This document shows positions 23,575 to 31,535 of a DNA stretch of 32,554 nt, piece after piece. Every line of letters starts with the position of its first letter. Positions within the stretch are counted from its first letter, which is position 1. The notes under the pieces were generated by a model. That model was not told where the DNA came from. It did no database searches and saw only the letters and a list, made by a program, of their open reading frames with translations. This DNA is from an uncultured Collinsella sp. Its GTDB lineage: Bacteria; Actinomycetota; Coriobacteriia; Coriobacteriales; Coriobacteriaceae. The stretch spans positions 1 through 32,554 of the forward strand of contig CAAELJ010000043.1 in assembly GCA_900756725.1 (NCBI GenBank). Direction: 5' to 3'. The translations under genes were made by a program, and so were the position numbers.

Positions 23575-25521
23575 TTAGTTTTCGGAACGGCTGGCCGATG
23601 CCTGGGCGCGCTCGGCATTCCATGCAACAAGTGCCTCGTGGACCGCTTTGGCGACATCGGCCGGAACGCCTCGAACTTCCGCAATCTCCTGCTCGCTTGC
23701 CGCGCGCAAACGCTTCATCGAGCCAAAATGGCGCATAATGGCACGTTTTCTGGTGGGTCCCACGCCCGGAACGTCGTCAAGCACCGAAACCGTCATAGCC
23801 TTATCGCGCAACTCGCGATGGAACGTAATCGCAAATCGGTGGGATTCATCGCGAACCTGCTTGATCAGATAAAGCGAAGCGGAGCCGGTCGGCAGCACGA
23901 CGGGGGTCTCGTCCCACGGCACGAAAACTTCCTCATCGGCCTTTGCCAAGCCACAAACTGGTATATCGAGGCCAAGCGCCTCAAGTTGCTTAATTGCAGC
24001 GGTCAATTGCGGTTTGCCGCCATCGACAACGAGCAAATCGGGGCGCGAGCCAAAGCGCTCGTCCGCCATGCGCTCGGGAGCATAGCGACGCCCCAGAACC
24101 TCGGACATCGATACGAAGTCGTTCGCCTCGTCCAATTCGGTCTGAATTTTAAAGCGACGATACTGGCCCTTGTCGGCACGGCCGTTGGTAAATACCACCA
24201 TCGAAGCAACGGTAAAGGTGCCGTGCAACGTCGAGATATCGAAGCACTCGATGCGCAACGGCGGCGCAGGCAGCGCCAGCGCGCTTTCGAGCTCCAGGAG
24301 CGCCTGATTGGTGCGATCGTCAGCATACCCCGTGCGCATCATGTAGCGCATGAGGGCATGACGCGCATTTTTGGAAGCCATATCGAGCAGGCGGTGCTTT
24401 TCGCCGCGCTGCGGCCTATGGAGATGGCAAGAGCGTTCGCGCTTGCCCGCAAGCCACTCCCCCAACGCTTCGGCATCCTCAAGCTCGACAGAGAGATTGA
24501 TCTCGGCTGGAATATCAGCCGTCTCGTCGTAATAGCGCTTGAGAAAGCCCGATTGAAGCTCTTCCTCGTCGACATCCAGGCCTTTATCGAGGATAAACTC
24601 ACAAGTTCGAACCGTTCGGCCCTCGCGAACGACAAAGACACAGGCGGCAGAGATAGTCTCTTCGCGATAGAAGCCGATGACGTCGATATCGACGCTCGAT
24701 GGAAAAACGACCTGTTGGCGATCGTCCAGGCCCCTAATGACTTCCAGGCGACGCTTGACGCGCGCCGCACGCTCAAAATCGAGCGTCTCGGCTGCCTCCG
24801 TCATCTCGGACGTAAGCTCGTCAACGACATCCTTGCGATGGCCCGACAAGAAACGTTCGACACGTTTGACGTTCTTGGCATAGTCGGCAGGGGAAATCGC
24901 GCCGATGCATGCGCCCGGCCCGCGCCCGACATGGTAGTCAAAGCAGGGACGCCCGTTTTGCACGCAAATCATATTGACGATGTCTTCTTCGCCCTTATGA
25001 GATTCGACGATGCGGCGGCAGCGGCGCCATTCCGCACAGGATGCCGAGCAAATAGGAATAACCTTGCGTAGCGTATCGATGGTCTCACGCGCCGCACGGC
25101 TATCGGTATAGGGGCCAAAATAGCGCGTTCCCAGTTTATGACGCTCTCGCGTGTATTTAATAGCCGGAAACAAGTCGCTCTTGGTAATGGCGATAAAGGG
25201 ATAGCTTTTATCGTCTTTGAGATCGACGTTAAAGTACGGATGGTACTGGCCAATCAGATTGCGCTCGAGCACCAATGCCTCGTGCTCGGTCTCCACCACG
25301 ATATAGTCGAAGCTCGCCACCAGCTGCATCATGAGCGGGATCTTTTGACGCTCGTCCTGCAGCGTCACGTATTGACGCATACGGGCACGCAGGTTTTTTG
25401 CCTTGCCCACATAGATGACATCACCCTTGGCATCTTTCCAAAGGTAGCAGCCGGGTTGCGTGGGAACGCGCGAAACCTGCTCGGCAAGTGTTGGAATGTT
25501 GTCGTGACCTGCCACGCGCAC
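23575..25521 (-). CDS. uvrC: Excinuclease ABC subunit C
   Basis: The 648-residue protein makes the dual incisions of nucleotide excision repair with UvrA and UvrB. Domains in order: GIY-YIG nuclease (PGCYLWKDAKGDVIYVGKAK, 23-42), a cysteine-rich segment (158-205), the UvrB-binding UVR motif (about 234-262), the RNase H-like domain (ECFDISTLHGTF near 425; LLVVDGGKPQL near 497), and the helix-hairpin-helix pair at the C-terminus (DDVPGVGPTRKRAI). The cysteine segment differs from E. coli: RPCFDYHVGRGPGAC has Gly where the third cluster ligand is expected, and several extra Cys lie upstream. It starts with GTG directly after the murJ stop; a second GTG at 25515 is an alternative. Confidence 0.95.
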   Translation of the reverse strand: MRVAGHDNIPTLAEQVSRVPTQPGCYLWKDAKGDVIYVGKAKNLRARMRQYVTLQDERQKIPLMMQLVASFDYIVVETEHEALVLERNLIGQYHPYFNVDLKDDKSYPFIAITKSDLFPAIKYTRERHKLGTRYFGPYTDSRAARETIDTLRKVIPICSASCAEWRRCRRIVESHKGEEDIVNMICVQNGRPCFDYHVGRGPGACIGAISPADYAKNVKRVERFLSGHRKDVVDELTSEMTEAAETLDFERAARVKRRLEVIRGLDDRQQVVFPSSVDIDVIGFYREETISAACVFVVREGRTVRTCEFILDKGLDVDEEELQSGFLKRYYDETADIPAEINLSVELEDAEALGEWLAGKRERSCHLHRPQRGEKHRLLDMASKNARHALMRYMMRTGYADDRTNQALLELESALALPAPPLRIECFDISTLHGTFTVASMVVFTNGRADKGQYRRFKIQTELDEANDFVSMSEVLGRRYAPERMADERFGSRPDLLVVDGGKPQLTAAIKQLEALGLDIPVCGLAKADEEVFVPWDETPVVLPTGSASLYLIKQVRDESHRFAITFHRELRDKAMTVSVLDDVPGVGPTRKRAIMRHFGSMKRLRAASEQEIAEVRGVPADVAKAVHEALVAWNAERAQASASRSEN

Positions 25522-27825
25522 CTACTTGCGACGAAGCAGCGCCGAGACCTCGGGCATCTTAAAGACGAAGGCAAGACCAAAAGTTACAGCGAGCGAGACG
25601 ACGCCTGCAACACAAACGTAGCCCAGGGTAATGAGGATCGAGCTGCCAAGCGCTCCGACAAAGTGCTCAAGTGCCCACATGACGCCGGCGCCCGCGGCAG
25701 CGCCCAAGCCACCGAACAGTAGGCCGAAGAAACCGCCATGCAGGATAGACTTGACCTGAAGGCCATGCAGACGACGGCGCAGCCACCACAGTGAGCATCC
25801 GACCAAGACCACGTAGTCAACGACGTACGAAAGCGCAATTGCCGGCATACCGTAGCCCAGCACCACGCCAAACAGCAGCACCGAACCGGCCTGGCCGATA
25901 GCGGAGTACAGGCAATAGCGGCTATAAGGTTTCATATCGAGCAGGGCCGAGAAGCTCTTCTGCATCAGCACGACCACGCCGTAGAGCGGCAGGGAAAGTG
26001 CCAGATAGATAAGGAACTCCGACACCAGCGCCACACCGGATTCATCGAACTTGCCGGCGCAGTAGATCATGTTGAGCGGACGGGCGAAGACGATCAGATA
26101 CATCGCAAACGGAATCAGGAAGAAGAGCATCTGGGCGACACCGCGCGAAATGCCCGTGCGGACGCTGTCGTAATCCTTCTCCTGCGCATCGTGAGAGAGT
26201 TCGGTATAGAGTGCCGTCGAAAGCGAGGCGGCGATCAGCGCATAGGGCAATGTGTACCACAGGCGCGCATATGCGATGACAGAAGGGCCGGTCTCGGGCT
26301 GCACCACCAGCGCGGCGGCATTGGTAATGGAGGTCGAGACAAACATGCACACCGTGGCGAGCAGCGTCGGGATACCAAGCGCGATCGTCTGTCGCAGCGC
26401 GGGATCCTTAAAGTCGATATGGATATGGGGATGCACGCCGTGCTTGCCCAGCGCGGGAATCTGGCACGCCATCTGAACAAAGACGCCAAGGGTCGTTCCC
26501 AGCGAAATCAAGATAACGCCAGCATGCTCGCCGAACTGCGCGGAGACGGGATCGAACCCCATAAAGCTGGCGATGACGATCACGTTATTCAAAACGGGGG
26601 CAAACGTCGACCAAAAGTAATCGCGATGTGCGTTGAGAACGCCCGAGAACACTGAGCCCAGACCATAAAACAATATCTGGATGGCAAAGAAACGGAACAT
26701 GAATGCGGCGGTATCCATGCCCCCGCCGTCACCCGAAAGGAAAGACTGCGTCCAAATAAAGCCCGGAGCGAACACGGTGCCCAAGACCGAAATGCCGCCC
26801 AGCAGCAAGAGCAGGATGCCAAGCAGGTTGCCCACATATTCATTTGAGGCTTCGCGCCCCTGCTCGCGGCGGACGCCCATGTACACCGGCAAAAAGGCGG
26901 TAACCAACATACCGCCCATCACGAGCTCGTAGAGCATGTTGGGCAGGTTGTTGGCGACCTGATAGGAAGACGAGAGCAGCGACATGCCGATAGCGGCAGC
27001 CATGGCCCACGTGCGGATAAAACCGGTGACACGCGACACAATGGTCAGCACGGTCATAAGCCCAGCAGAACGACCAACCGTGGAGTAGTCCGACGAACCC
27101 ATATCGTCTACGTCGTCCTGAGAGTCCTCATAAACCTCATCTTGTGGCGGCAAATCGTCCACGACGGCAAAGGAGCCGGTCATCGCAAAGGGATCGTCAG
27201 CCAAAACGGCGTCATCAGCAGGTGCGGCGTCATCGCTGTTCGGCATGTTGTTACCGGATACGGCATCATCATCGAATATGGCATGGTCGCCAAACACCGT
27301 GTCAACTTCATTGGCGGCGACGGTTCGGGCAGAAAACGACAGAGGGTCCCAGTCGTCATCACCGTCGATGGCCACGCCCTCGACGGGATCGGTCGAACCA
27401 AGCGGCGACCATTCGTCATCCGAAAGAAGCGGTTCGCCATCATCATGAGCCGTGGGCTTGGCGGAAAGAGCGGCAGGAGCGCTCTGCGGTGTGCTCTTTC
27501 CCTGGGCTGCCATCAAAAACACCGCCGTCTCATCGGGACGCGGCGCACGAGGAGCCTCGGAGGCGATCGGCATCACGCTGGCGCTCGATTGAGCGGCGGC
27601 CAAAAAGACAGCCGTCTCATCGGGACGAGCCGAAGAAAGAACCGTACGGGGAAGTGCCGTGCCGGCACCGGCGGCACGCAAGTACACGGCCGTCTCGCCC
27701 GGGTCAGCGGCAGCGGACCAGGCGTTTCGAATCTCGTTATCGAACGAAGCGGCCTCGGGCGCGGGCGTCTGAGGAGCCGACCCTTTTGCAAAGTGAGCTC
27801 CGCGCTTTGATTCTTCCTGCGGCAT
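25522..27825 (-). CDS. murJ: Lipid II flippase MurJ with long acidic N-terminal tail
   Basis: This 767-residue protein has a MurJ/MviN core of about 14 membrane helices from residue ~255 onward, opening with GLMTVLTIVSRVTGFIRTWA and NNLPNMLYELVMGG, the actinobacterial variant; R265 and R271 match the essential N-terminal arginines of MurJ. It moves lipid II across the membrane for peptidoglycan synthesis. The first ~250 residues are polar, acidic and disordered-looking, with three repeats of (D/G)ETAV(F/Y)L-x-AA at 43-52, 69-78 and 98-107, and later acidic stretches (DDEWSPL, DDDWDPL). The tail is absent from E. coli MurJ. The ATG lies 3 nt after the ybaK stop. Confidence 0.9.
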   Translation of the reverse strand: MPQEESKRGAHFAKGSAPQTPAPEAASFDNEIRNAWSAAADPGETAVYLRAAGAGTALPRTVLSSARPDETAVFLAAAQSSASVMPIASEAPRAPRPDETAVFLMAAQGKSTPQSAPAALSAKPTAHDDGEPLLSDDEWSPLGSTDPVEGVAIDGDDDWDPLSFSARTVAANEVDTVFGDHAIFDDDAVSGNNMPNSDDAAPADDAVLADDPFAMTGSFAVVDDLPPQDEVYEDSQDDVDDMGSSDYSTVGRSAGLMTVLTIVSRVTGFIRTWAMAAAIGMSLLSSSYQVANNLPNMLYELVMGGMLVTAFLPVYMGVRREQGREASNEYVGNLLGILLLLLGGISVLGTVFAPGFIWTQSFLSGDGGGMDTAAFMFRFFAIQILFYGLGSVFSGVLNAHRDYFWSTFAPVLNNVIVIASFMGFDPVSAQFGEHAGVILISLGTTLGVFVQMACQIPALGKHGVHPHIHIDFKDPALRQTIALGIPTLLATVCMFVSTSITNAAALVVQPETGPSVIAYARLWYTLPYALIAASLSTALYTELSHDAQEKDYDSVRTGISRGVAQMLFFLIPFAMYLIVFARPLNMIYCAGKFDESGVALVSEFLIYLALSLPLYGVVVLMQKSFSALLDMKPYSRYCLYSAIGQAGSVLLFGVVLGYGMPAIALSYVVDYVVLVGCSLWWLRRRLHGLQVKSILHGGFFGLLFGGLGAAAGAGVMWALEHFVGALGSSILITLGYVCVAGVVSLAVTFGLAFVFKMPEVSALLRRK

Positions 27826-27828
27826 CGC

Positions 27829-28329
27829 TCAGTCCTCTCTCGTGATCGGGGCAACCGTCGCCCCGCAAAATGCAACTAAGTCATCGGGAGCAAGCTCAAG
27901 CTGATAGCCGCGCTTGCCACCCGAGATAAAAATGGTATCCCAAAGGACGCATGTCTCATCGATCAGAGTCCGGAAGCGTTTTTTCATACCGACCGGACTG
28001 CAACCGCCGCGGACATACCCCGTCGCGGCAAGCAAATCCTTCACGTGCATCATGGCGAGAGATTTCTCCCCTGCGGCGCGCGCGGCGGCCTTGAGGTCGA
28101 GCTCGTCGGCAACGGGAATGCAGCACACGACATGGTCGTTGGACGGCGTCGTGCAGACCAGGGTCTTAAATCCCTGACCGGGCTCCTCGCCAAGCTGCTC
28201 GGAAATCGCGACGCCCAGCCCCGACGATTCGTCGCCATCGTCTTCGTACGTATGGAGAGCATAGGAGATGCCGGCGCTTTCCAGCTCGCGCATCGCATTG
28301 GTTTTTGACGTCTTAACAGCCTTTGCCAT
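27829..28329 (-). CDS. ybaK: Cys-tRNA(Pro)/Cys-tRNA(Cys) deacylase YbaK/EbsC
   Basis: The ATG at 28329 with an AAAGGA site gives 166 residues, the normal YbaK length; an upstream in-frame start adds 26 residues without family resemblance. Motifs match YbaK: YALHTYEDDGD, the catalytic-Lys segment FKTLVC (K55), and GYVRGGCSPVGMKK, FRTLIDET and the C-terminal IFISGGKRGYQLELAPDDL (in part). It hydrolyses Cys-tRNA(Pro) formed by error in protein synthesis. It leads the ybaK-murJ-uvrC operon. Confidence 0.92.
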   Translation of the reverse strand: MAKAVKTSKTNAMRELESAGISYALHTYEDDGDESSGLGVAISEQLGEEPGQGFKTLVCTTPSNDHVVCCIPVADELDLKAAARAAGEKSLAMMHVKDLLAATGYVRGGCSPVGMKKRFRTLIDETCVLWDTIFISGGKRGYQLELAPDDLVAFCGATVAPITRED

Positions 28330-28366
28330 GGCACATCCTTTCCCTCGCAGAGCGACGCAAATATTA

Positions 28367-28372
28367 AGTATA
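28367..28372 (-). promoter_or_regulatory. Candidate -10 box for ybaK-murJ-uvrC
   Basis: TATACT (minus strand) lies about 38 nt upstream of the ybaK ATG and matches 5 of 6 consensus bases. No good -35 hexamer is present at 16-18 nt, so the promoter may need an activator or be weak. It lies between the uvrA terminator and ybaK. Confidence 0.4.
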
Positions 28373-28411
28373 GGGCCAATTCCGCCGCATATGCCATCTC
28401 GACACACAGAA

Positions 28412-28442
28412 GCGCCACCGAATCAGAAGGAATCGGTGGCGC
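28412..28442 (-). terminator. Terminator-like hairpin after uvrA
   Basis: GCGCCACCGA (28412-28421) pairs perfectly with TCGGTGGCGC (28433-28442) around an 11-nt loop, 20 nt past the uvrA stop. The minus-strand tail is TTCTGTGTG, moderately T-rich. Confidence 0.65.
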
Positions 28443-28462
28443 GTCGGTACTACAACGTCTCT

Positions 28463-31342
28463 TTACTGTGCGTCGAGCTGCGCCTGACGCTCACGGTCAC
28501 GCTTGAGCAACGGCGCCAAGAACTTGCCCGTGTAGCTCTGCGAACATGCCGCGACTTGCTCCGGCGTGCCTGAGACCACGACGGTTCCGCCGCCATTGCC
28601 GCCCTCGGGGCCCATATCGATCAGGCGGTCGGCAACCTTGATGACATCAAGGTTGTGCTCGATCACCAGAACCGTGTTGCCCGCATCGACCAGGCGCTGC
28701 AACACGTCGAGCAGCTGACGAACATCCTCAAAATGGAGGCCGGTTGTGGGCTCGTCCAAAATGTAGAACGTCTTGCCTGTCTGGCGACGATGAAGCTCCT
28801 TGGCGAGCTTCACGCGCTGCGCCTCGCCGCCCGAAAGCGTCGTAGCGGGCTGGCCCAAGCTCACGTAGCCCAGGCCCACGTCATATAGGGTCTGCAGTTT
28901 GCGCTTAATCTGCGGGATATTCCCAAAGAAAGCCAGTGCTTCGGTAACACTCATGTCGAGCACGTCCGAGATTGTCTTGCCGCGGTAGGTAACCTCGAGT
29001 GTCTCGCGGTTATAACGCTTGCCGCCACATACCTCACAGGGGACATAGATATCGGGAAGGAAGTGCATCTCGATCTTGATCTGGCCATCGCCCTTGCACG
29101 CCTCGCAGCGACCGCCGCTTACGTTAAAGGAGAAACGTCCCGGCGAGTAGCCGCGCGCCTTCGACTCCGGCGTGCTTGCAAATAGCGCACGCAAATCATC
29201 CCACAGGCCAATATAGGTCGCAGGATTCGAACGCGGCGTGCGACCGATCGGCGACTGGTCGATATCGATTACCTTATCGATGCACTCGACGCCCTCAATC
29301 TTCTTGTACGGCCCCACGGGACGCGTCGAACGATGGATGGCATTCGTAAGCGCGGGCGCAATCGTATCGGTGACCAGGGAGCTCTTGCCCGATCCCGAAA
29401 CACCGGTAACGACTGTGAGCGTACCGAACTCAATCTTGGCGGTAACGTTTTTGAGGTTGTTAGCGCGGGCACCCGTGATCTTAAGACAGCCGCGGCCGGG
29501 CTTGCGGCGCTCATCGGGCACGCGGATCATCCGCTTGCCGGTCAAATAAGCACCCGTCATGGAATCGGGGCACGCCATGATATCGGCAGGCGTTCCCGCG
29601 GCGACCACGTGTCCGCCGTTAACGCCCGCACCGGGACCCATATCGATCACGTAGTCGGCAGCGCGAATTGTATCTTCGTCGTGCTCGACGACGATAACGG
29701 TATTACCGATATCGCGCAGGCGCTCGAGCGTCTTGATCAGACGCTCGTTGTCGCGTTGGTGAAGGCCGATCGATGGCTCGTCCAGAATGTACAGGACGCC
29801 CATGAGGCCGGCGCCGATCTGCGTTGCCAGGCGAATGCGCTGAGCCTCACCGCCGGAAAGCGTCGCCGAGGCGCGATCGAGCGTCAGATAGTCGAGTCCG
29901 ACATCGACCAGAAAACGCAGGCGCTCCAGGATTTCCTTGACGATACGACCGCCGATGAATTGTTGACGCTCGGTGAGCTCAAGGTCCTCAAAAAACTCGA
30001 GCGACTCGCGGCACGACAGGCAGCAGACATCGTAAATGGATTTGCCGCCCACGGTGACGGCAAGCATCTCGGGACGCAGGCGAGCACCGTGACAGCTCGA
30101 GCATGGCTCTTCGCGAATGTATTTCTCCAAGCGAGCCCTGGTGTTCTCGTTCGTCGTCTCGTTGTAGCGCTCGTACAGGATGTTGCGCACGCCCGAGAAC
30201 TTAGTGTCCCACTGGCTGCGACGTCCATCGAGCTTTTGATAGTCAACCGAAATCTTCGTGTCACCCATGCCATCCAAAAACGCACGACGCACCCGCGGGG
30301 GCAGGTCCTCCCATGGCGTATCGGCACTCACCTTAAAGTGTTTGCAGACCGCAGCAAAAATCTGCGGATAATAGTTGGAGTTGCCGAACAGGCTGCCAAA
30401 GACTCCGTCGGCAATCGACTTTGAGGGATCTTCAATCAGTGCCTCGGCATCGACTGTCTTTTTAAAGCCCAGGCCATCGCACTCGGGACATGCACCATAG
30501 GGTGCGTTGAACGAGAAATCGCGCGGCTGCAGGTCATCGATGGAATGCCCGTGCTCCGGGCACGCCAGTGCCAGCGAATACTCCAGCAGCTCGCCCTCGG
30601 TTCCCTCGGGAGCGTCGCGGTCGGGCAGCATGTACACGTTCACGTTACCGTGCGCCAGTGCCGTCGCCTGCTCAACAGACTCGGCAATACGGCCCAGAGA
30701 GTTTTCCCGAATCACGATGCGGTCGACTACGACCTCGATATCGTGCTTGAACTTTTTGTCCAGATCGATGGGGTCGTCGAGCGAGCGTACTTCGCCGTCG
30801 ACACGCACGCGGCTAAAGCCCTCAGCCCGAAGATCCTCGAACAATTTTGCGTACTCGCCTTTGCGCCCGCGCACCACCGGTGCCAGCACAAACGCACGAC
30901 GACCCTCTCCCGCTGCCAGGACCTTATCGGCGACCTGGTCGGTGGTCTGGCGCTCGATAACGCGACCGCACTCGGGACAGTGCGGCGTGCCCACGCGTGC
31001 AAAAAGCAAGCGAAGGTAGTCATAAATCTCAGTTACAGTACCCACCGTCGAGCGCGGATTCTTGGACGTCGTCTTCTGATCGATCGAGACGGCCGGCGAA
31101 AGGCCGTCGATCGAGTCTAGATCGGGCTTGTCCATCTGGCCTAAAAACTGGCGCGCATAACTCGACAGGCTCTCCACGTAGCGGCGCTGACCCTCGGCAT
31201 AGATCGTGTCAAACGCCAGCGAGCTCTTGCCCGAGCCCGAAAGACCGGTAATGACCACGAGCTCGTCGCGCGGAATGGAAACATCGACATTGCGCAGGTT
31301 GTGTTCGCGCGCACCACGGATAACGATAGAAGAATCAGACAT
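28463..31342 (-). CDS. uvrA: Excinuclease ABC subunit A
   Basis: The 959-residue damage-recognition ATPase has two ABC modules. The first Walker A is GLSGSGKS (33-40); the first zinc region has CPEHGHSIDDLQ and CPECDGLGF; then CSSCHGARL, LSGGEAQRIRLA and ILDEPSIGLH. The second module has GVSGSGKSS (around 640), the zinc finger CEACKGDG...CEVCGGKRY, LSGGEAQRVKLA and ILDEPTTGLH. UvrA2 loads UvrB on damaged DNA. The ATG at 31342 has an AAGGAG site. It is separated from uvrC by ybaK and murJ, and is divergent from the gene at 31536. An SOS-like box lies upstream. Confidence 0.97.
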   Translation of the reverse strand: MSDSSIVIRGAREHNLRNVDVSIPRDELVVITGLSGSGKSSLAFDTIYAEGQRRYVESLSSYARQFLGQMDKPDLDSIDGLSPAVSIDQKTTSKNPRSTVGTVTEIYDYLRLLFARVGTPHCPECGRVIERQTTDQVADKVLAAGEGRRAFVLAPVVRGRKGEYAKLFEDLRAEGFSRVRVDGEVRSLDDPIDLDKKFKHDIEVVVDRIVIRENSLGRIAESVEQATALAHGNVNVYMLPDRDAPEGTEGELLEYSLALACPEHGHSIDDLQPRDFSFNAPYGACPECDGLGFKKTVDAEALIEDPSKSIADGVFGSLFGNSNYYPQIFAAVCKHFKVSADTPWEDLPPRVRRAFLDGMGDTKISVDYQKLDGRRSQWDTKFSGVRNILYERYNETTNENTRARLEKYIREEPCSSCHGARLRPEMLAVTVGGKSIYDVCCLSCRESLEFFEDLELTERQQFIGGRIVKEILERLRFLVDVGLDYLTLDRASATLSGGEAQRIRLATQIGAGLMGVLYILDEPSIGLHQRDNERLIKTLERLRDIGNTVIVVEHDEDTIRAADYVIDMGPGAGVNGGHVVAAGTPADIMACPDSMTGAYLTGKRMIRVPDERRKPGRGCLKITGARANNLKNVTAKIEFGTLTVVTGVSGSGKSSLVTDTIAPALTNAIHRSTRPVGPYKKIEGVECIDKVIDIDQSPIGRTPRSNPATYIGLWDDLRALFASTPESKARGYSPGRFSFNVSGGRCEACKGDGQIKIEMHFLPDIYVPCEVCGGKRYNRETLEVTYRGKTISDVLDMSVTEALAFFGNIPQIKRKLQTLYDVGLGYVSLGQPATTLSGGEAQRVKLAKELHRRQTGKTFYILDEPTTGLHFEDVRQLLDVLQRLVDAGNTVLVIEHNLDVIKVADRLIDMGPEGGNGGGTVVVSGTPEQVAACSQSYTGKFLAPLLKRDRERQAQLDAQ

Positions 31343-31403
31343 GGAAGCTCCTTGCCTCCTATAACCTCAAATCACACTGTCGATGAGTTTAACGCACTCA
31401 ACG

Positions 31404-31417
31404 CGCACAGATGTTCG
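31404..31417. promoter_or_regulatory. Candidate SOS (LexA) box upstream of uvrA
   Basis: CGCACAGATGTTCG differs at one base from the Gram-positive LexA consensus CGAAC-N4-GTTCG. It lies about 60-75 nt upstream of the uvrA ATG, in the 193-nt gap shared with the divergent gene. uvrA is commonly LexA-controlled, so the site is plausible, but a 14-nt near-match alone is weak proof. Confidence 0.4.
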
Positions 31418-31486
31418 TAATACAAGATTCGCAGACCTTTTGCTTTGCGTATCGGGTGCTTTGTTTCTCGAAATGCCGTGGAAAGG

Positions 31487-31500
31487 TTAGAGTAATCTAA
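31487..31500. promoter_or_regulatory. Small palindrome upstream of the LTA-synthase-like gene
   Basis: TTAGA (31487-31491) and TCTAA (31496-31500) are separated by 4 nt, about 36 nt before the ATG of the plus-strand gene. It may be an operator or overlap the -10 region (TAGAGT / TAATCT); no clear -35 is seen. Confidence 0.3.
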
Positions 31501-31535
31501 AACTGAAGTTAATTTGCCGTAACAGAGGAACGTCC

